A DNA stretch of 64,000 bases. It comes from Sialis fuliginosa. Its lineage: Eukaryota > Arthropoda > Insecta > Megaloptera > Sialidae. Position 1 is the first letter of the stretch; the number at the start of each line of letters is the position of its first letter. The DNA is taken from contig OY540813.1 of assembly GCA_961205875.1 (NCBI GenBank), positions 20,431,001 to 20,495,000 on the forward strand. The letters run 5' to 3'. Positions 12,142 to 25,169 of this stretch are shown in pieces. The translations under genes were made by a program, and so were the position numbers. The notes under the pieces were generated by a model. That model saw only the letters and a program-made list of their open reading frames with translations. It was not told the DNA's origin and did no database searches.

Positions 12142-12333
12142 TCATATAAATACGAAAGTGCGTCTGTTTGTTACATTTTCACGACTAAACCGCTGAACCG
12201 ATCTTAATAAAATTTAGCAGGGAGTTAGCTTGCATCCTGAGGAAGGACATTGGCTACTTTATATCCCGAAAAAGATTTATTAGATTTAAAAAAATACAAA
12301 TTCCACGCGGACAAAGTCGCGGGTAGTAACTAC
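12142..12333 (+). mobile_element. Second small Helitron, head-to-tail with the first
   Basis: Starts A|TCATATAAATACGAAAGTGC directly after the first element's end. It repeats the same module order: GTCTGTTTGTTACATTTTCACG, CCGATCTTAATAAAATTTAG, then CCACGCGGACAAAGTCGCGG. The expected CTAG end has decayed (CTAC near 12328). Tandem placement of small Helitrons is common, because the junction of one is a favoured target. Confidence 0.65.
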
Positions 12334-14216
12334 ATAGTAAATAATAAGAGAAAGCAAATATTGGAGTACTTGTGTCTGTCTTATGAACAAATTGCGCCTA
12401 TGTTTGTGCGCGTAAACAGGCCTCTTTCTACCGACAATTATCGGCTGCCTCATTACTGACTCTATGTTGTATTATCTCTATGTTCCCGCAGCAATCCATC
12501 GACATTCGCACATAATTTTTTGTTTCTTAAGATTTCTTATACAATAACAAAACGAAAAATAATGTAAAAAACGTTGTATATATGTATTTGTATAGTACAT
12601 TGAACATTATATGCGAATCCATTTGTCAAAACTACGAAACCACATTTTTAATCTCTCCAAATAATACCTATAGTGAATTTATTTATTTATGAATGATGTA
12701 TATTCGTTGTTAATAATTAATTAATTTTTACAATTTTTTTTTCAAATTGTTACCTAGACATTTCCTGTCTTTGAATTTTTGAATGAGCAGAGTAAACATG
12801 TTGTGTATGTACATACATAAATCCATATAGTATTGATAGTGTTAAAAAGTGTTAAAAAAATGTAATATTTATTATAGTAAAAAGCTTTTACTTTTTTGTA
12901 AAACTATCATCTAGCTTTGAACAAAATATTTTTATTTATGTACGTATATTAAATATGTAAATACATTTTTTATTAAATATTTATTTTTAGAAATGTTTTA
13001 TACTGAAAAACAAGGATTTGATAAAAATAAATTTAATTTAGTTAGGAATTATAAATAAAATGAATGAAAATTGTATATTTTCAAAAGAATGAATGCTATG
13101 AGACATTTCAGAATGAGCTTATTCATTTGGAAGAATTATTATTATGACGATGTTTCATCGAAATATTAAATTCATTTCATCTTCAGGTTTTATTTAAAAA
13201 AATGTAGTACATGTTCAAATGAATTATTTTATCTTCACTAATAAAACATTTATACTTGATGTAACATAAATGATATTAATTTTCTTTTGTATTATGTTTT
13301 AAATGAAATAATAAATAGAATGTATTGAACTAAAAAAAAGAATGCAAAGTTTAATATTTTATCATTATTCATATTTTTTGTTTCCACTCAAATAAACTAC
13401 TACCAACTTAATAACTTATGAAAGTATTTACGTTTTTTTATCTTCTAAGAAATATTTGTTATAAAACAAGATCGAAATAAAAACATATTTTTTTATTTGA
13501 GTTATACCAGTAATTTATAAAGCAGTACGAAATATTTATATAAGAAGAAAATTTTAACTTTATTATTTTAAATTTATACAAATTTCAAAATTGATTCATC
13601 GTGTAATCGCGTGCTTATATTTCTTAAGGAATCACGATAGGCCCTCAAACATAGTTATATCTATTATTAAAATATTATAAAATATATTATAAACGAGCCA
13701 TTTTATTGGTAGGAATACAAATCAACTTTTGTAAATATGTAGATATCCACTAATTTATTATTGTGTGTGTCAAGTGTGTCCATTCTCGTCCTGTAGAGCA
13801 GTGTAAAGGTACTCGTAACTTTGTACAAACGTTATTTTGAACGAGAATGTTAAAGCTGTTAAAATGGTGTGTAAACTGCATTAAGTTAGATACAGAATTT
13901 AACGTATCTTTAGCATCTTCGCATCAGTGTGACCGCAGAAAACATTCAATGCATTCAGAACCTGCGATTGGTGACTATCACGTGCAAAAATTGGCCGGCT
14001 TGACGGAAATAAGTACACGCAGTTTCAATGCAATCATTCAATTTACAGAAACATTCGTTCCCAATATTGCTTACTGACGGCAAGTCAGAAATAATTCAAT
14101 GACACACCAATATTTTGCAGTGGCTTCTGTATCTGTACGATAATAAAGGGGAGGTATTTATTAACCTTCGACCTACACATAATTTCGAAACTTTAAATTT
14201 GTTCGTTCAGAAAAAA
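12334..14216. other. No gene recognised; one unexplained 76-codon frame
   Basis: Mostly AT-rich. 13750-14130 is of balanced composition and carries a 76-codon plus-strand frame (13847-14077) starting MLKLLKWCVNCIK. It has no signal peptide, domain or motif I recognise. It could be a real small exon or chance. No splice sites clearly bound it, and no repeat partner occurs in the window. Confidence 0.35.
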
Positions 14217-14742
14217 GTTAATAGGCATGATGCCTAATTTTAAAAAACTATTTCATGAAGTTCTTACGTGTCTCTTATTTCCAAAAAAATGTTTATTTCT
14301 GCAGAAAATAAAGGTTTAATCACAAAAATTGACCCTTTTAAAACTAATTTTGAATTTGACGCCAAAACGCTCGTAAGTGTCATGGCGAATTTTTGACGTC
14401 ACGCCTATATAAACACTCCTTGTCAACTATAATAAATCCTTGTTCCATCGCTAATATTTCTCGGTTTTACTTTTGGTAACACAAAACTGAGCAAATTGAT
14501 AATTTAAAACCACAAAATAATTTATAATCAAACAAAAATGACGTTTAAGTAGCCGTGACGTCATCCACTCTGACTGGTGTTTTATCAAACATGGCGGATT
14601 GCTGTATTTTGCGTTTTTATTTTGAGAAAAATCATATTAATCTCGCTATTAATATAAAAATTTTAGAATCTTTTTAACTTATTTAATTATTTAAAATCAT
14701 AATTTCAGTGATACTTTGTTACTGGCATTATGCCTATTACGC
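14217..14742. mobile_element. Fold-back element with mirrored TGACGTCA boxes
   Basis: The ends are inverted copies: AATAGGCATGATGCCTA at 14220-14236 against TGGCATTATGCCTATT at 14723-14738. Nearer the middle, TGACGTCACGCCTATATAAA at 14394-14413 mirrors the reverse complement of 14544-14563 (TGACGTCACGGCTACTTAAA). The two pairs share the same centre, near 14479, so the whole is a degenerate palindrome about 525 bp long. Each half also contains an ATGGCG motif. The CRE-like box next to TATATAAA looks like a core promoter, but its symmetric duplication argues that it is part of the element. No coding sequence is present. Confidence 0.65.
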
Positions 14743-16533
14743 ATCAATTCTCGATGCTACTTGTTCGAGTATCATAACAACTACTTAGTACACAAACAAA
14801 ATAAGAAGAAACCTCAGAATATTACCTAATAGAAGCACATTCGCTATCGTTAATTTGTATTCCCGTCAAAGTATCGTTTAGAAATTAACAATTCTTAGTA
14901 CCTATGTAATATGCACTACGCATAATTTATTGTATGTATTGCCTTGTTCAGGAAATTTTAATGAACGTATTTTACCGATACTGTTTGCAAATAAAATTAT
15001 CTGAGCATTTCAAGTAAAACTTAATAAAAGAAATTATATTAAATATTCATGTTAAAATTGTACCTATAATGCAAATGTTTACATAGAAATATTATATTAC
15101 TGCAATAAATAAATGAGGTAAGAAAAATAAATACCCCACAATTCAATGATTTGTTCTGATTACACGAAGCATGTCTGTGTATTTTCCTCAATTCCAATTA
15201 CACAAATAAGAGAACATAATCCTCGTTAGAAAGACTTCGCTGTTAGCGAATAGTGTTTCTCTCTGTTCATTCGGGTTGCGCTTCTCGTCTAATCCACTCT
15301 TAATCTGCCACATCATCTATAGTTGTGGACTGTGGTTTCTCTTATTTAGCTTTATATACACACATATCAGCGGCGTGTTTTAGGTTATAATGTGTGTATA
15401 TAGTCACAAACGAGTTGACCTTATTATATTTTCTTTTATAAAATATAATTCGGAGTTGAAAGATATTTTTTGTCTTTTCGTCATTTAGTTTGCATGGTTA
15501 TTATTTACATTGATCGTGTTTTTGTTTTAAGCTTGTTAAGATGTATAGTATATTGTATAATTTCTTTACAACTTTTAAATACTTCGAAATCGAGATAAAC
15601 TTTTTCATGATTCTGTTACTTTATCCCCTCAATAGTGACGCCCTATCTCATGTAATGGGGATTTTAAGTTTGTCAGACCTGTAGATATATATTTTTACCA
15701 TTTATACAAAGTTATTTAAAACCAAATGTATGTTTGTAAAAATTATAGCACCAGTTAAGTCTCTTTCAGTAATAATTTTATAAATACAAAAAGTTATAAA
15801 ATATATTATATATTATAATGAAACTAATTAAAAAAAATCAGAAAAATACATGTCTAGAACCCCTTCATCACAAAATTATTTAAGAAAGAATTCATTGGAT
15901 ATGTGAGACATGGTATCACCGCTGCAGGTTTAATTGTTGTTTGATTTATATTTACTAGATATAAAAATTATTTATTTAGTTGGAACGTACATTCATACTG
16001 GCTATAAAAGTACTAGGTAAATAAAGAAATTACATCATTAACTGCATTTACAAATATAAACGTGGATTTTCAAAAATAAATTTTATCTTTTATTTTGCAA
16101 ATTGAAAAAAAAAATTTATTTATATATAGTTTAATAATATAAATAATATTTTAATAATTATTGATAAATTAAAATACAAGTATAACAGTCATCCATTTTT
16201 AACTATGGATAACGTTCACTCAAAACATAAATCACGGTTATGGAGACCTGTATTCAGCAAAAAAATCACGGTTAGTAAATTGTCCGTTAATTAACCGTGA
16301 TTAAGTTTATAATATATAAAATAGCTTTATTCTTCTAATTTTTCTCTACACCACTGATTAGTATGTACTATGACAAGTTTTTGTCTTTTAGTATTCTTGA
16401 GCCGTTCTACAAGAAAGTTTATGAAACTTTTGTTATATCCAATTTAATTTGTCTTTTTTATATTGATTAAATTAACTGATTCCTTGATAATTATTTTTCT
16501 ACCTTTAGTAATTTTTTTTTACTTTGATATTAT
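14743..16533. other. No gene recognised; hairpin at 16266-16309
   Basis: AT-rich. At 16266-16309, AATCACGGTTA and TAACCGTGATT form a stem of about 11 bp around a ~20 bp loop. A third copy of ATCACGGTTATGG lies at about 16230. This is probably a remnant of a palindromic repeat. Otherwise nothing is supported. Confidence 0.45.
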
Positions 16534-16665
16534 ATCAATTTGGTCGTGTAAAATTCTTCTAAAAATGCACTTTTAGAAGAGTCCTGAAGATGTCCATTGC
16601 AATGTGTGGCGATACATTGGCCGATAACACGACCAAATTGACGAGGCTTACACTCAGAAGCCATC
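16534..16665 (+). repeat. Penelope-like terminal fragment (matches 59127-59295)
   Basis: Contains CCTGAAGATGTCCATTGC, then GTGTGGCGATACATTGGCCG, then ACGACCAAATTGACGAGGC and CTTACACTCAGAAGCCATC. The same ordered string occurs on the minus strand at 59127-59295. ATTTGGTCGTGT at 16539-16550 is the inverse of ACACGACCAAAT at 16627-16638, so the fragment folds back. The CTGAAGA...GGCGAAAC pattern resembles the hammerhead-derived core found in terminal repeats of Penelope-like retroelements. The class assignment is an inference. Confidence 0.5.
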
Positions 16666-16668
16666 TTA

Positions 16669-16800
16669 TCTCTATATATAAAAATTGATTTTTTCGTTTA
16701 TAGACTCGGAAATTACTGAACCGATTTCAATGCAGTTTTCACCAAAAGATAGATAAATTTTTCTGTGCAGTATCGTGGCTATTAATATTTTATGAAAATT
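16669..16800 (+). repeat. Helitron-like 5' fragment (family E)
   Basis: Begins A|TCTCTATATATAAAAATTG directly after the Penelope-like fragment. It continues with AAATTACTGAACCGATTTC and AATGCAGTTTTCACC, a module also seen near 17270 and near 51570. No CTAG end belongs to it here. Confidence 0.5.
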
Positions 16801-17214
16801 TAAGATTTAACATCACAAGACTAAAAAATTTATTATCAAGTCGTGTTTTGTTTCCATGATGCATTCAACTGCCATTTAGGGTTATGAAAACATAGTATAC
16901 CAATACAAGCCATGGAATCCAGAATTCTATAATTTGTATAATTTACGATTTCAATATTTTATTTTATTAATTTGGGTTACTATCAGGTTACTATGATCAC
17001 TTCTTTCAAATATTTTGTCGAAAAACTGCATGATTTTTTGACATAAATGTTAACAATTAAATATTTTGAATGTAATAATAATTTGATTGAAAATTGAAAT
17101 ACAAAGGAACATTTCACTTCCATAAAAGTTAAAATATCGAAATTGATTATGATTGTTGCTAACCTATTTATTTTTATTTTTTGATTTTCATACAAATTGT
17201 AAGACAGGACCTGG

Positions 17215-17410
17215 TGTTTCCTGGTAGTTTGAAAATTTAATTTTCTAGATTTTCTCAGTAACTACTGAACAGATTTTATTCCACTTTTCACTAATGGATA
17301 GGTTAGGTTTAAGTAGGTATATAATTTGTGGATATTTTGTGTAAATTTCACGAAGTCGAAAAAAACAATTCGTGGTATCGTGTGTTATGGGCATGTTGAA
17401 TATTTTAGAT
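17215..17410 (+). repeat. Helitron-like fragment (family E)
   Basis: Repeats the module CAGTAACTACTGAACAGATTTTATTCCACTTTTCACT seen at 16700 and 51570 in diverged form. Both ends are indistinct. It includes GGTTAGGTTTAAG, which is only an incidental telomere-like dimer. Confidence 0.4.
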
Positions 17411-19540
17411 CCAAAAAATTATTAAAATTTTCAAGGACATTTTTTTTTAACTTTTAATGACCCAAGGTATTTATATGTATGTGTATTCCCTTATACTGAT
17501 ACATATATACGGGTATTATGTATCATGTATCTATATGTATACGCGTACAATACAGTACAGTTTATCTGCAGTAATAAATAGAAATGTCAGTATTAATGAT
17601 AACAAACATAAATTGTGCTTTTCGCTAATGCATATGTATAAGATTTTTATCAGTCTGTAATTCCCACTATTTCCGGCGTATGCAGCATTGCGAAGTTCCG
17701 ATCATTAACAACAGAGTGCAGCACCACCACTGTCGTTTGGAATCATTCCAGATGTTCTTTTTTGTCCAAGTTCTTTCATTGCGGAGGTGAATCTCAAACC
17801 AATCACACAATTGCGAGCCATTTTAATCCATCAACGCCTTTTATTTGACATTTTAATTGATTACATTTGTAAGAATATAAAGCATATGTAAGTGAATTTC
17901 TTTGAATCCTTTAGCTCCAATCTGTTGGCTACTTTATTAGTTTTTAATCAAATAATATTCTATTATTATTTTCAAATGTATTATTAAATGAATATTGTTA
18001 AATGAGTTTAAAGTTTTTTTTTATAATTATTAATTTATTTGTATTTTCAGAAATAAGATTAACTAAAATAGTATGATTATTATATTGTCGAAAAAGGCCA
18101 AGCAGTAGACGACAATATATGTCATGGATAAAAAAAATATATAATATTATATACAATATAAGTATATACCTATGTACATTCATGAAGTAACAATTTGTAC
18201 TATGAAAGTATGTTACATATATGTTATTATTTTTGCTTTTTACATATAAATAATATATGCTTGTACTTATTTACTATATACATTTTACTATACGTATATA
18301 TATACAAAGCTTTTGAAATAAATACTGAAGATTCCGAATGAAATTTTAAACAAATATTTGAGAGAAATATTTCAAAAAAATCATTTCTCATATTTTCATA
18401 TAAAGAAATTGTATTTCAGTTGGATTCTATCGGAAAAGCAAATTATATTTCCAGTTTTCTGATCCAGTATAATGAATATTTATGTTTCCTATATTTACCT
18501 TTGTTTGTTATTTTTGTTCGTTTAATATTTGTATTTGTATTTGCATGTATGATATATACATTTAAATACGTTTGAGAATCTCGAATGACCTACGCATATA
18601 TTTTAATAATAATTTTATTAGTGATTAAAAATTCCAAACTTTATACTCAACTAAAAACCAAATTTTCATGTATCGATAGTTAATAGATTAATTTTTTATT
18701 ATCGTTTAAATTTATATAATTGTAACTAACTCTAAAATTTGTTATTAATAGCTTTTATTGGAATAGCACAGTAACTATGGTATATAAGTCAATAGCCTAA
18801 CATATCAAAAATTGAATTTGAGAAAGAATATAAATTTGTTAGAAATAATATAATATTAAAGATATAATGACAATTTCCTAGAAAAAAGCCAATCTTGAAT
18901 CTTTATGCCAAAGTTAAACTTAATATGTGTATAGCGTATAATCACCATATTTGTATATTAATTTAAACAGATGTATGTATATAGTTCGTACATACATATA
19001 TACATATGACTACCATTTGATGTAACCTACATCAGTTTGATATTATTTATTTACCGTACAATTAGTGATCCAACCTATATGTTAAATGTATATTCGTAAT
19101 GTACTGTGTATATTATGTCTGCAGCTCTCAAACTTGATAATTTAATAAACATTTCTAAAAGTTCCATTTATTACAATAAACGACTTCATACAAAGCGCAC
19201 ATGCATTATTTAAAAAAATTTTTTTTATAATTATTTAACCAGTTTTTAATTTTCAGCTTAAAAAATAGAGTAGTAATATATGTTAAATGTAGCTTATGCT
19301 AGTCGTACGGGGTTTTCAAAATTTTAATTTTCTACAGAATGGTGACCACAATAATTGAAAATTAACAGATAACACAAATTTCATTCCCTTAGCAAAATAA
19401 AGTTGTATTGTGAATGTTTCCTAAAAATTAACTTGATTTTGAGAAGAATACATTACACTACAGCAATATTACAGTTTGTTTTATAAAATGTAGTACGCAC
19501 ATTATCAAAAGTTTTCGCAAAATGTAAAAAAGTGGTGTGT
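17411..19540. other. No gene recognised
   Basis: AT-rich, with simple TATATG(T)A runs at about 17460-17560 and 18150-18300. The open frames of 61-67 codons here consist of Y, I, N and K and are low-complexity chance products. No RNA gene or terminal repeat was found. Confidence 0.5.
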
Positions 19541-22500
19541 GTCTCACCCACATAAGCGCATAGTTGAAGTGGAACTTCTTTTGTTTTTTGTTTAACCCTG
19601 CGAATTAAATAAATACAGTTAAACGTATTTAATTAACGTTAATAAACGTAGCACACAATAATAGCTAATGCATCGACACCTAACATAAATTAACTCATGA
19701 TTGATTTGTAAACATGTGTTACTCATCCATATTTCTCTTATATGTACATCTACTCATTCGCTCTCACATACAGACTTGTTGGGGTCATTCCAATTCACTA
19801 GTCTCACTAAAGAAGTTTCACTTAAAAATAGATTTTTTTCCATCCTTTACCGCTGTTCAACTCTAGGATAGTATATACTTATTTATTATATTATAGTCAC
19901 TAGTCAAACGAAGTTCAAAGAACTTTTTAAGAATCTACATTTTAAAAATTATAATACCTCAATAACTGGATATTCACTATAATTTTTTTAATTACAAATT
20001 ACGAAAAGCATTATTAACGATGGAATCATTAAGGACAAAATGTCATACACAAATCAATAAAAATAATAATCGTTCAAAGAAAATCAGTGTTAATTCACAA
20101 TTGCGCTCAATAATAATGAACGCTAATTGTGGAGGCAGCAATTGACATGAATACAAACAGGCCTTATTATAATATGATTAATACTTTGACAGCCCTGGCT
20201 GTATTTATCATGGTAACACATCTCCCACGTCGGTCGGCCAAGAACAAGAGGAAGCCACACGATCTCACCGACTAGATAAAGCAATGATTAATAAATACAT
20301 TACCTCAGATTACACTCGGAATTTAACGCTTGTCAAACAGGCCACTATCTCTGATCTATGGTTCGCGTACCTCTAGGTTTGATAACGCGCGTGCACACAT
20401 ATAAACATTGGCGGGGTGGAATAATACTTTCGGGAGTGCATTGTTTACTTGAATTTCAATTTTTCATAGTTGAGGAAATAATATTAATAACAAATGTTCT
20501 TGGTAAAATTTAAAAAGAACGGTTTCCGAAAATCAAGTAGGCTTATTTACTTGGTCCATGTTGATTCACTCGATTAGGGATGATTTTGAAAAATCTTGAT
20601 TAAATTAACTCATATGTAAATGATCAATATAAGTGTTAATACAGAGAATTTACGATGTTTTAGATCCATAAATGTGGTATAAAATATAATAGAAGTAATA
20701 TATTTGCAGTTGTAGAATGAATAAAATTACGTTTTTGTTTAATTTATATAATTGTTAATTAATTAAAAATTATAATTGTAAAATAAAAATATTAATAGAT
20801 TGGTATTTTTAATACAATTTAAAGAATTGTATCTTACATTTCTTGCATAAATCTCGATTATATAAGTTTGATTTATAGTTGCAGAGCACTATGTAGCCAT
20901 TTTTACTTAATTAAATCACAACAAAATAGCAGTTTTTGTTGATTCATTATTATTATGACAGTAATATTTTGTATGTTAAAAGAATACATGTATGAATGAA
21001 CATGAAATTTTGATAAAATTAAAGCCTAATTTTATTCGATGTTTACCAATAATTCGAAAGTTAATTATTCTATTGATAGTATAAAATACCGATAATTTAT
21101 GTTAATCCATGACTACAAAATATAACTGGACGAGAAAATTTAATATGTTCGTTTAGGTTATATTATGGGAAATATTGTAATGCGCATTGAAAATAAAATA
21201 AAAATTATAAATTTAAGGTTGTAATTTTTACAATGTAGCTTAACAAAATTTTTAATATTATCTGAATTATCCTATACTTCCCTCATGTGAGAATATAAAG
21301 TAGATAGTTTTCCAGATATTCTTACAGTAAAAGTTATATTTTTTCTGTGTTTTAAGAACCCAAGCAATTATAATCTCGACAATTTAGAAATTTAACATAT
21401 ATTACACTGGTAAAATGAAAATAATTTATTTACTATTAGTAATTATATACATACATACTTGTAAAAACATATAATATAGAAATGTACAGAAAATTATTAA
21501 TATCTAATATCTGTTTCTAGGAAATTAAGATATTCAGTGAAATATAAATAATTTCTAGTTCGCGATAGAATCCTTCACTCGCAAATAAACACAATTTTGA
21601 CTAATAAGATGGAGTAACGCTTTTTCGAAATTTGCCCACTTTTTAATAGAACTTAAAAACATGTTTTTCACCTCTAAACAAAAACTTTTACAAAGCAAAT
21701 TTTTGAAGTAATGCTTCTTTAGGCGCGTTCAGGGTTAAATTTTAAAATGCACGTTGCATGCAACGATACGTGCGCCCACCATACACCGGAAACAATTGAA
21801 CACCATGAAGTTAGGTTAGGTGTATAGATAATACAGATTTATGTTATGATGATTGGTAAAACAGGTTTTTAGTTTTGCATTTGCACGTCAGATGTCACTA
21901 GATCAAAGAGATATAACTTTTAATGCGCATACATAAGTACACACACCAACTTTTTTGTTCATATAAAAGTTTTGGTTCACTTTTCACTCCTTTCTATCAA
22001 ACGCCACTGTCTTCAATACATCCAAAATACGCACGTAGGAATACGGAGGTGAGAATGTTTACGTAGATTTGCGGGCATATCCTCCAACTACCCCCTCTCC
22101 CCCAACCCACATACCTACCGCAGCCATGTTTGTGTAAGATGGTCTGATTGTTTTATTTAAAGTGACTATTTGCTTGTTTTATTGCTTTATTATGCCGTCT
22201 GTTAATCATTATCGCGTGCATGTTGGAACATATGAAATGCGTGTTTTTAAGAATTTGTTACTACATTGTTGTTGGTATTTATATATGGTATATGTACATT
22301 TTAACTGTGTACATATACACTATATACCGTCGTAGGTAATAGTGTAGTCATGGAACTTTGTTAATGAATTGCGGTTTGTTTTTGTAATAGTAGTAATTAT
22401 ATTTTAATATCATTGTCTATTATGTGTTTATTTCTGTCGCAGGAAATAGTAGTAAATGTAATAGCATGATTTCGTATATATAATAGACATATTTTATACG

Positions 22501-22682
22501 TACTGTCAACTACATGCAACAGGCTGTTAACATTAAAGAATCATAAGGATGTATATTTATATACATATATATAGTAACAATAAATTCAGTAAGATAGGAC
22601 ACTATTGATAGTACCTAGCTATCGATTGTTTTAATTTTGCTGTCGCAGGATGAAATCAAATTTTGACATAATCAAGTTTTAT
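19541..22682. other. No gene recognised; several short non-AT blocks
   Basis: AGTTGAAGTGGAACTTCTTT at about 19562 and the inverted-looking AAAGAAGTTTCACTTAAAA at about 19808 may be ends of a ~270 bp MITE, but the motif is itself nearly palindromic. 20170-20300 is balanced in composition and unique within the window. 21725-21800 contains the palindrome TTGCATGCAA inside GCACG...CGATACGTGC, the style of a DNA transposon terminus with no partner. No gene is supported. Confidence 0.4.
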
Positions 22683-22705
22683 TTAACCCTAGACGACTAA
22701 TGTAA
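22683..22705 (+). repeat. Possible piggyBac-like terminus
   Basis: TTAA followed by CCCTAGACGACTAATG has the TTAA-CCCT form of piggyBac termini. No clear partner end with the same inner sequence is present. A TTAAGGGTTAA at about 24554 has the right polarity but a different interior. Confidence 0.25.
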
Positions 22706-25094
22706 GTCGTTTCCTGCCAACTCAGTCACTGACAAGTATATAGTTTGAGGGGACAACTGAGTCACGCGGGTATGTGTCACCATTTGTTTTGTTCCTTCTA
22801 CAAAATATTTTTTAAACCGTATCTCAGTAAAAGTATAATAAGATTGACTTTTGTAACTTTTAATAAAAAAAAATACAAAAACTGTGTTTTCATTTATATT
22901 CCTCTAAAATAGGTGGTTAGAAAAATGAAGAGCTTCTGCGTGGATAAAATATATTTAACCAAAAAAATTGTATAAAATGCGGTAAATATATTGTAAATTA
23001 TGTCCCTGTATTAATTACAAAAATTTAAAAATCGAGGTCAAGTTGTTTTATAATTACTAGTTTAAAAGTATTATTTTAACATTTACACCATGGATATAAA
23101 TAAACATAGAATATGAAGTAAGCGAATATTCCTCTTCCGAATAAAATTAATCTATAGTAAGATCTATATTCAAAGTATAAAAAAAATTATACGTCTTTTT
23201 TATTGTGAAATCAAATTGAATTGTCTCTTGACATTTAGATTTAAACTACACCTCATTCATCCAATTATTCCATTAAATCGAGGTTTTACTATAATTAAAT
23301 GAATATAACTAGCTAACATACATTCACTATTTACATATAAACTACTATGTACGTACCAAGGTGTAGTGAGGTACCTACTATGAGTGCAAAGTTTTACTCG
23401 GTATAATTTAAGTGATTGCGGATGTTGTAGCTTATGTACGTGTAGTGTATTATGAAAACTTCTATGTAAATATTAATATGCACAAACAAACATACTTATA
23501 TGCAAACTCATAATATTTTTGAATACGTTTACTCAAACTAATTGCAGCAAACGTAATATTACAATAAAGAGAGTGCATGTAACTTTTTAAGCAAATAAAC
23601 CGACTCTATTTATTATTTATACAACAAGTAATATATTTTATATATATGCGTTAATACTGACAGTTTCATGCAGAGCTTTGGAGCGAAGACCGGAGTTGGA
23701 GCGTGGAGCAGTGGATCAATTGGTATTTGCCCGGAGCTAGTGCGGAGTTGAAGAACTGAAAATTTTGATTGCTTCGGTATTCCAGTTTCATTATATTTGA
23801 GGTATTCCATCTTTAAATATTCAATTGTACAATATGATTTTTTTAAATATTGTATTAAATTTTTCAGCTTGAAGAGTATGTTTTTTAAACTTTGCACTGT
23901 ATTTGATCGATGTACAATTTTTTGCATTTTGAAATGTTATAAAAAGTTAAAGTAAATATAATACCCGGTTTCTCAAACCATAGTTATACGAATATTTATA
24001 ATTAGAGTTAGAAAAAATCAGAGCTCCTAAATAACTAATAGTTATTAAATAGAGGCATAATAAACGATACTATTTCTAAGGTAAAGATTCATACTCATTT
24101 AAATAGCACTCGCATTTGGTTTCGATATATACTTACTAACTTTATGTAATCAACTAGATTTTATTATTATTATTTTACTTAATTATCTTCATAGATAAAT
24201 TCCAAAAAAGTTAAAACATTTTTAGATACCTACAAAAAAAAAACTTTAGAAAAGTTTTTGACATAAATATTTTTTCTTTCTTATCTAATATAAATTAATT
24301 AATCAAAAAAAAACATGTTTTTATGCCTCTAATTAACAATTAAAAAAAATCCACTGATATCGGGGGGGGGCGGCCGATCCTTAACACGCTCGTACTTCCG
24401 TCTCTGAAGGTGTTAAAGTGCCGAATGTCCGGCACTCGCTACAACTCGTGACGTAATAAGATTATTTAAAATGGCGGGTCCGCACGATGCTTAGATTTTT
24501 AGAAAAACATCAAAACATAACCTCTGAGGTCCGGCTGGCCCCCATAATACCAGTTAAGGGTTAAATATGTTCTTAAGAACTTTGTGCATATTCATAATTC
24601 ATACTACACATAACTGGTAAGAAATCAGTCATTCGCTTGCGTTCGCGTCGCTGTAGGTTCTATTTGCTATGATACCAAGTAAGTATCACAAGCTTTATTC
24701 GATGCTAAAAATACTTGGCATCAAAATAAAAGTATACAATACATACTTGCACTTATATTCCTACTGACATTCGTGGGAGTTAGCAATCTTCTAAAGAGGG
24801 ACTTAGTGAAATAGTCTTCGACTAACGCGATTTGAAAAAAAGTGTTTTTTTTTTTAAATTTTTTATTTCGCGGCGCTTTGTATCCCTGCGGCCATTGTGC
24901 CAACCGAGATTGTCAAACACCTCACCCTTTCCTCATTCCCCCTTGTCTATATGCTCAAAATTTAGTTAGCACAACAGGGAATTTATATATTTTTTAGGTT
25001 TTTACTACTGAATTGGTGCATTTTGTTTACAATTTTAAACATTTTTCTCTGCTGCGTTTACTTGTTTTACAAAACTGATTGTTATATTTTTTGC
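22706..25094. other. No gene recognised; GC block at 24360-24560
   Basis: 24360-24560 is distinctly GC-rich. It opens with a run of about ten G and includes CCGAATGTCCGGCACTCG and AAATGGCGGGTCCGC, typical of an old DNA-transposon end. 23660-23750 has clustered GGAGC motifs and a 104-codon minus-strand frame (23613-23927) without any recognisable domain. Neither is convincing as a gene. Confidence 0.4.
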
Positions 25095-25169
25095 TACAGC
25101 AAGTCCTCGACTTATACGATTTTTCGACTTACCTTTAGAACGAATTAATCGCGTAAGTTGAGGACTGTA
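25095..25169. repeat. 75 bp palindromic mini-element
   Basis: The left half TACAGCAAGTCCTCGACTTA is mirrored by the right half, whose reverse complement reads TTACAGTCCTCAACTTACGC. The pairing continues through CGAT/ATCG. Only about 25 bp of unpaired sequence lies between them, so this is a fold-back remnant of a TIR element ending in CAGTCCTC. Confidence 0.6.

Noticed and set aside
14394-14440. TGACGTCA plus TATATAAA as a host core promoter
   Set aside because: The same module is mirrored at 14544-14563 within a fold-back element, so it is better explained as part of the element; no coding sequence follows.
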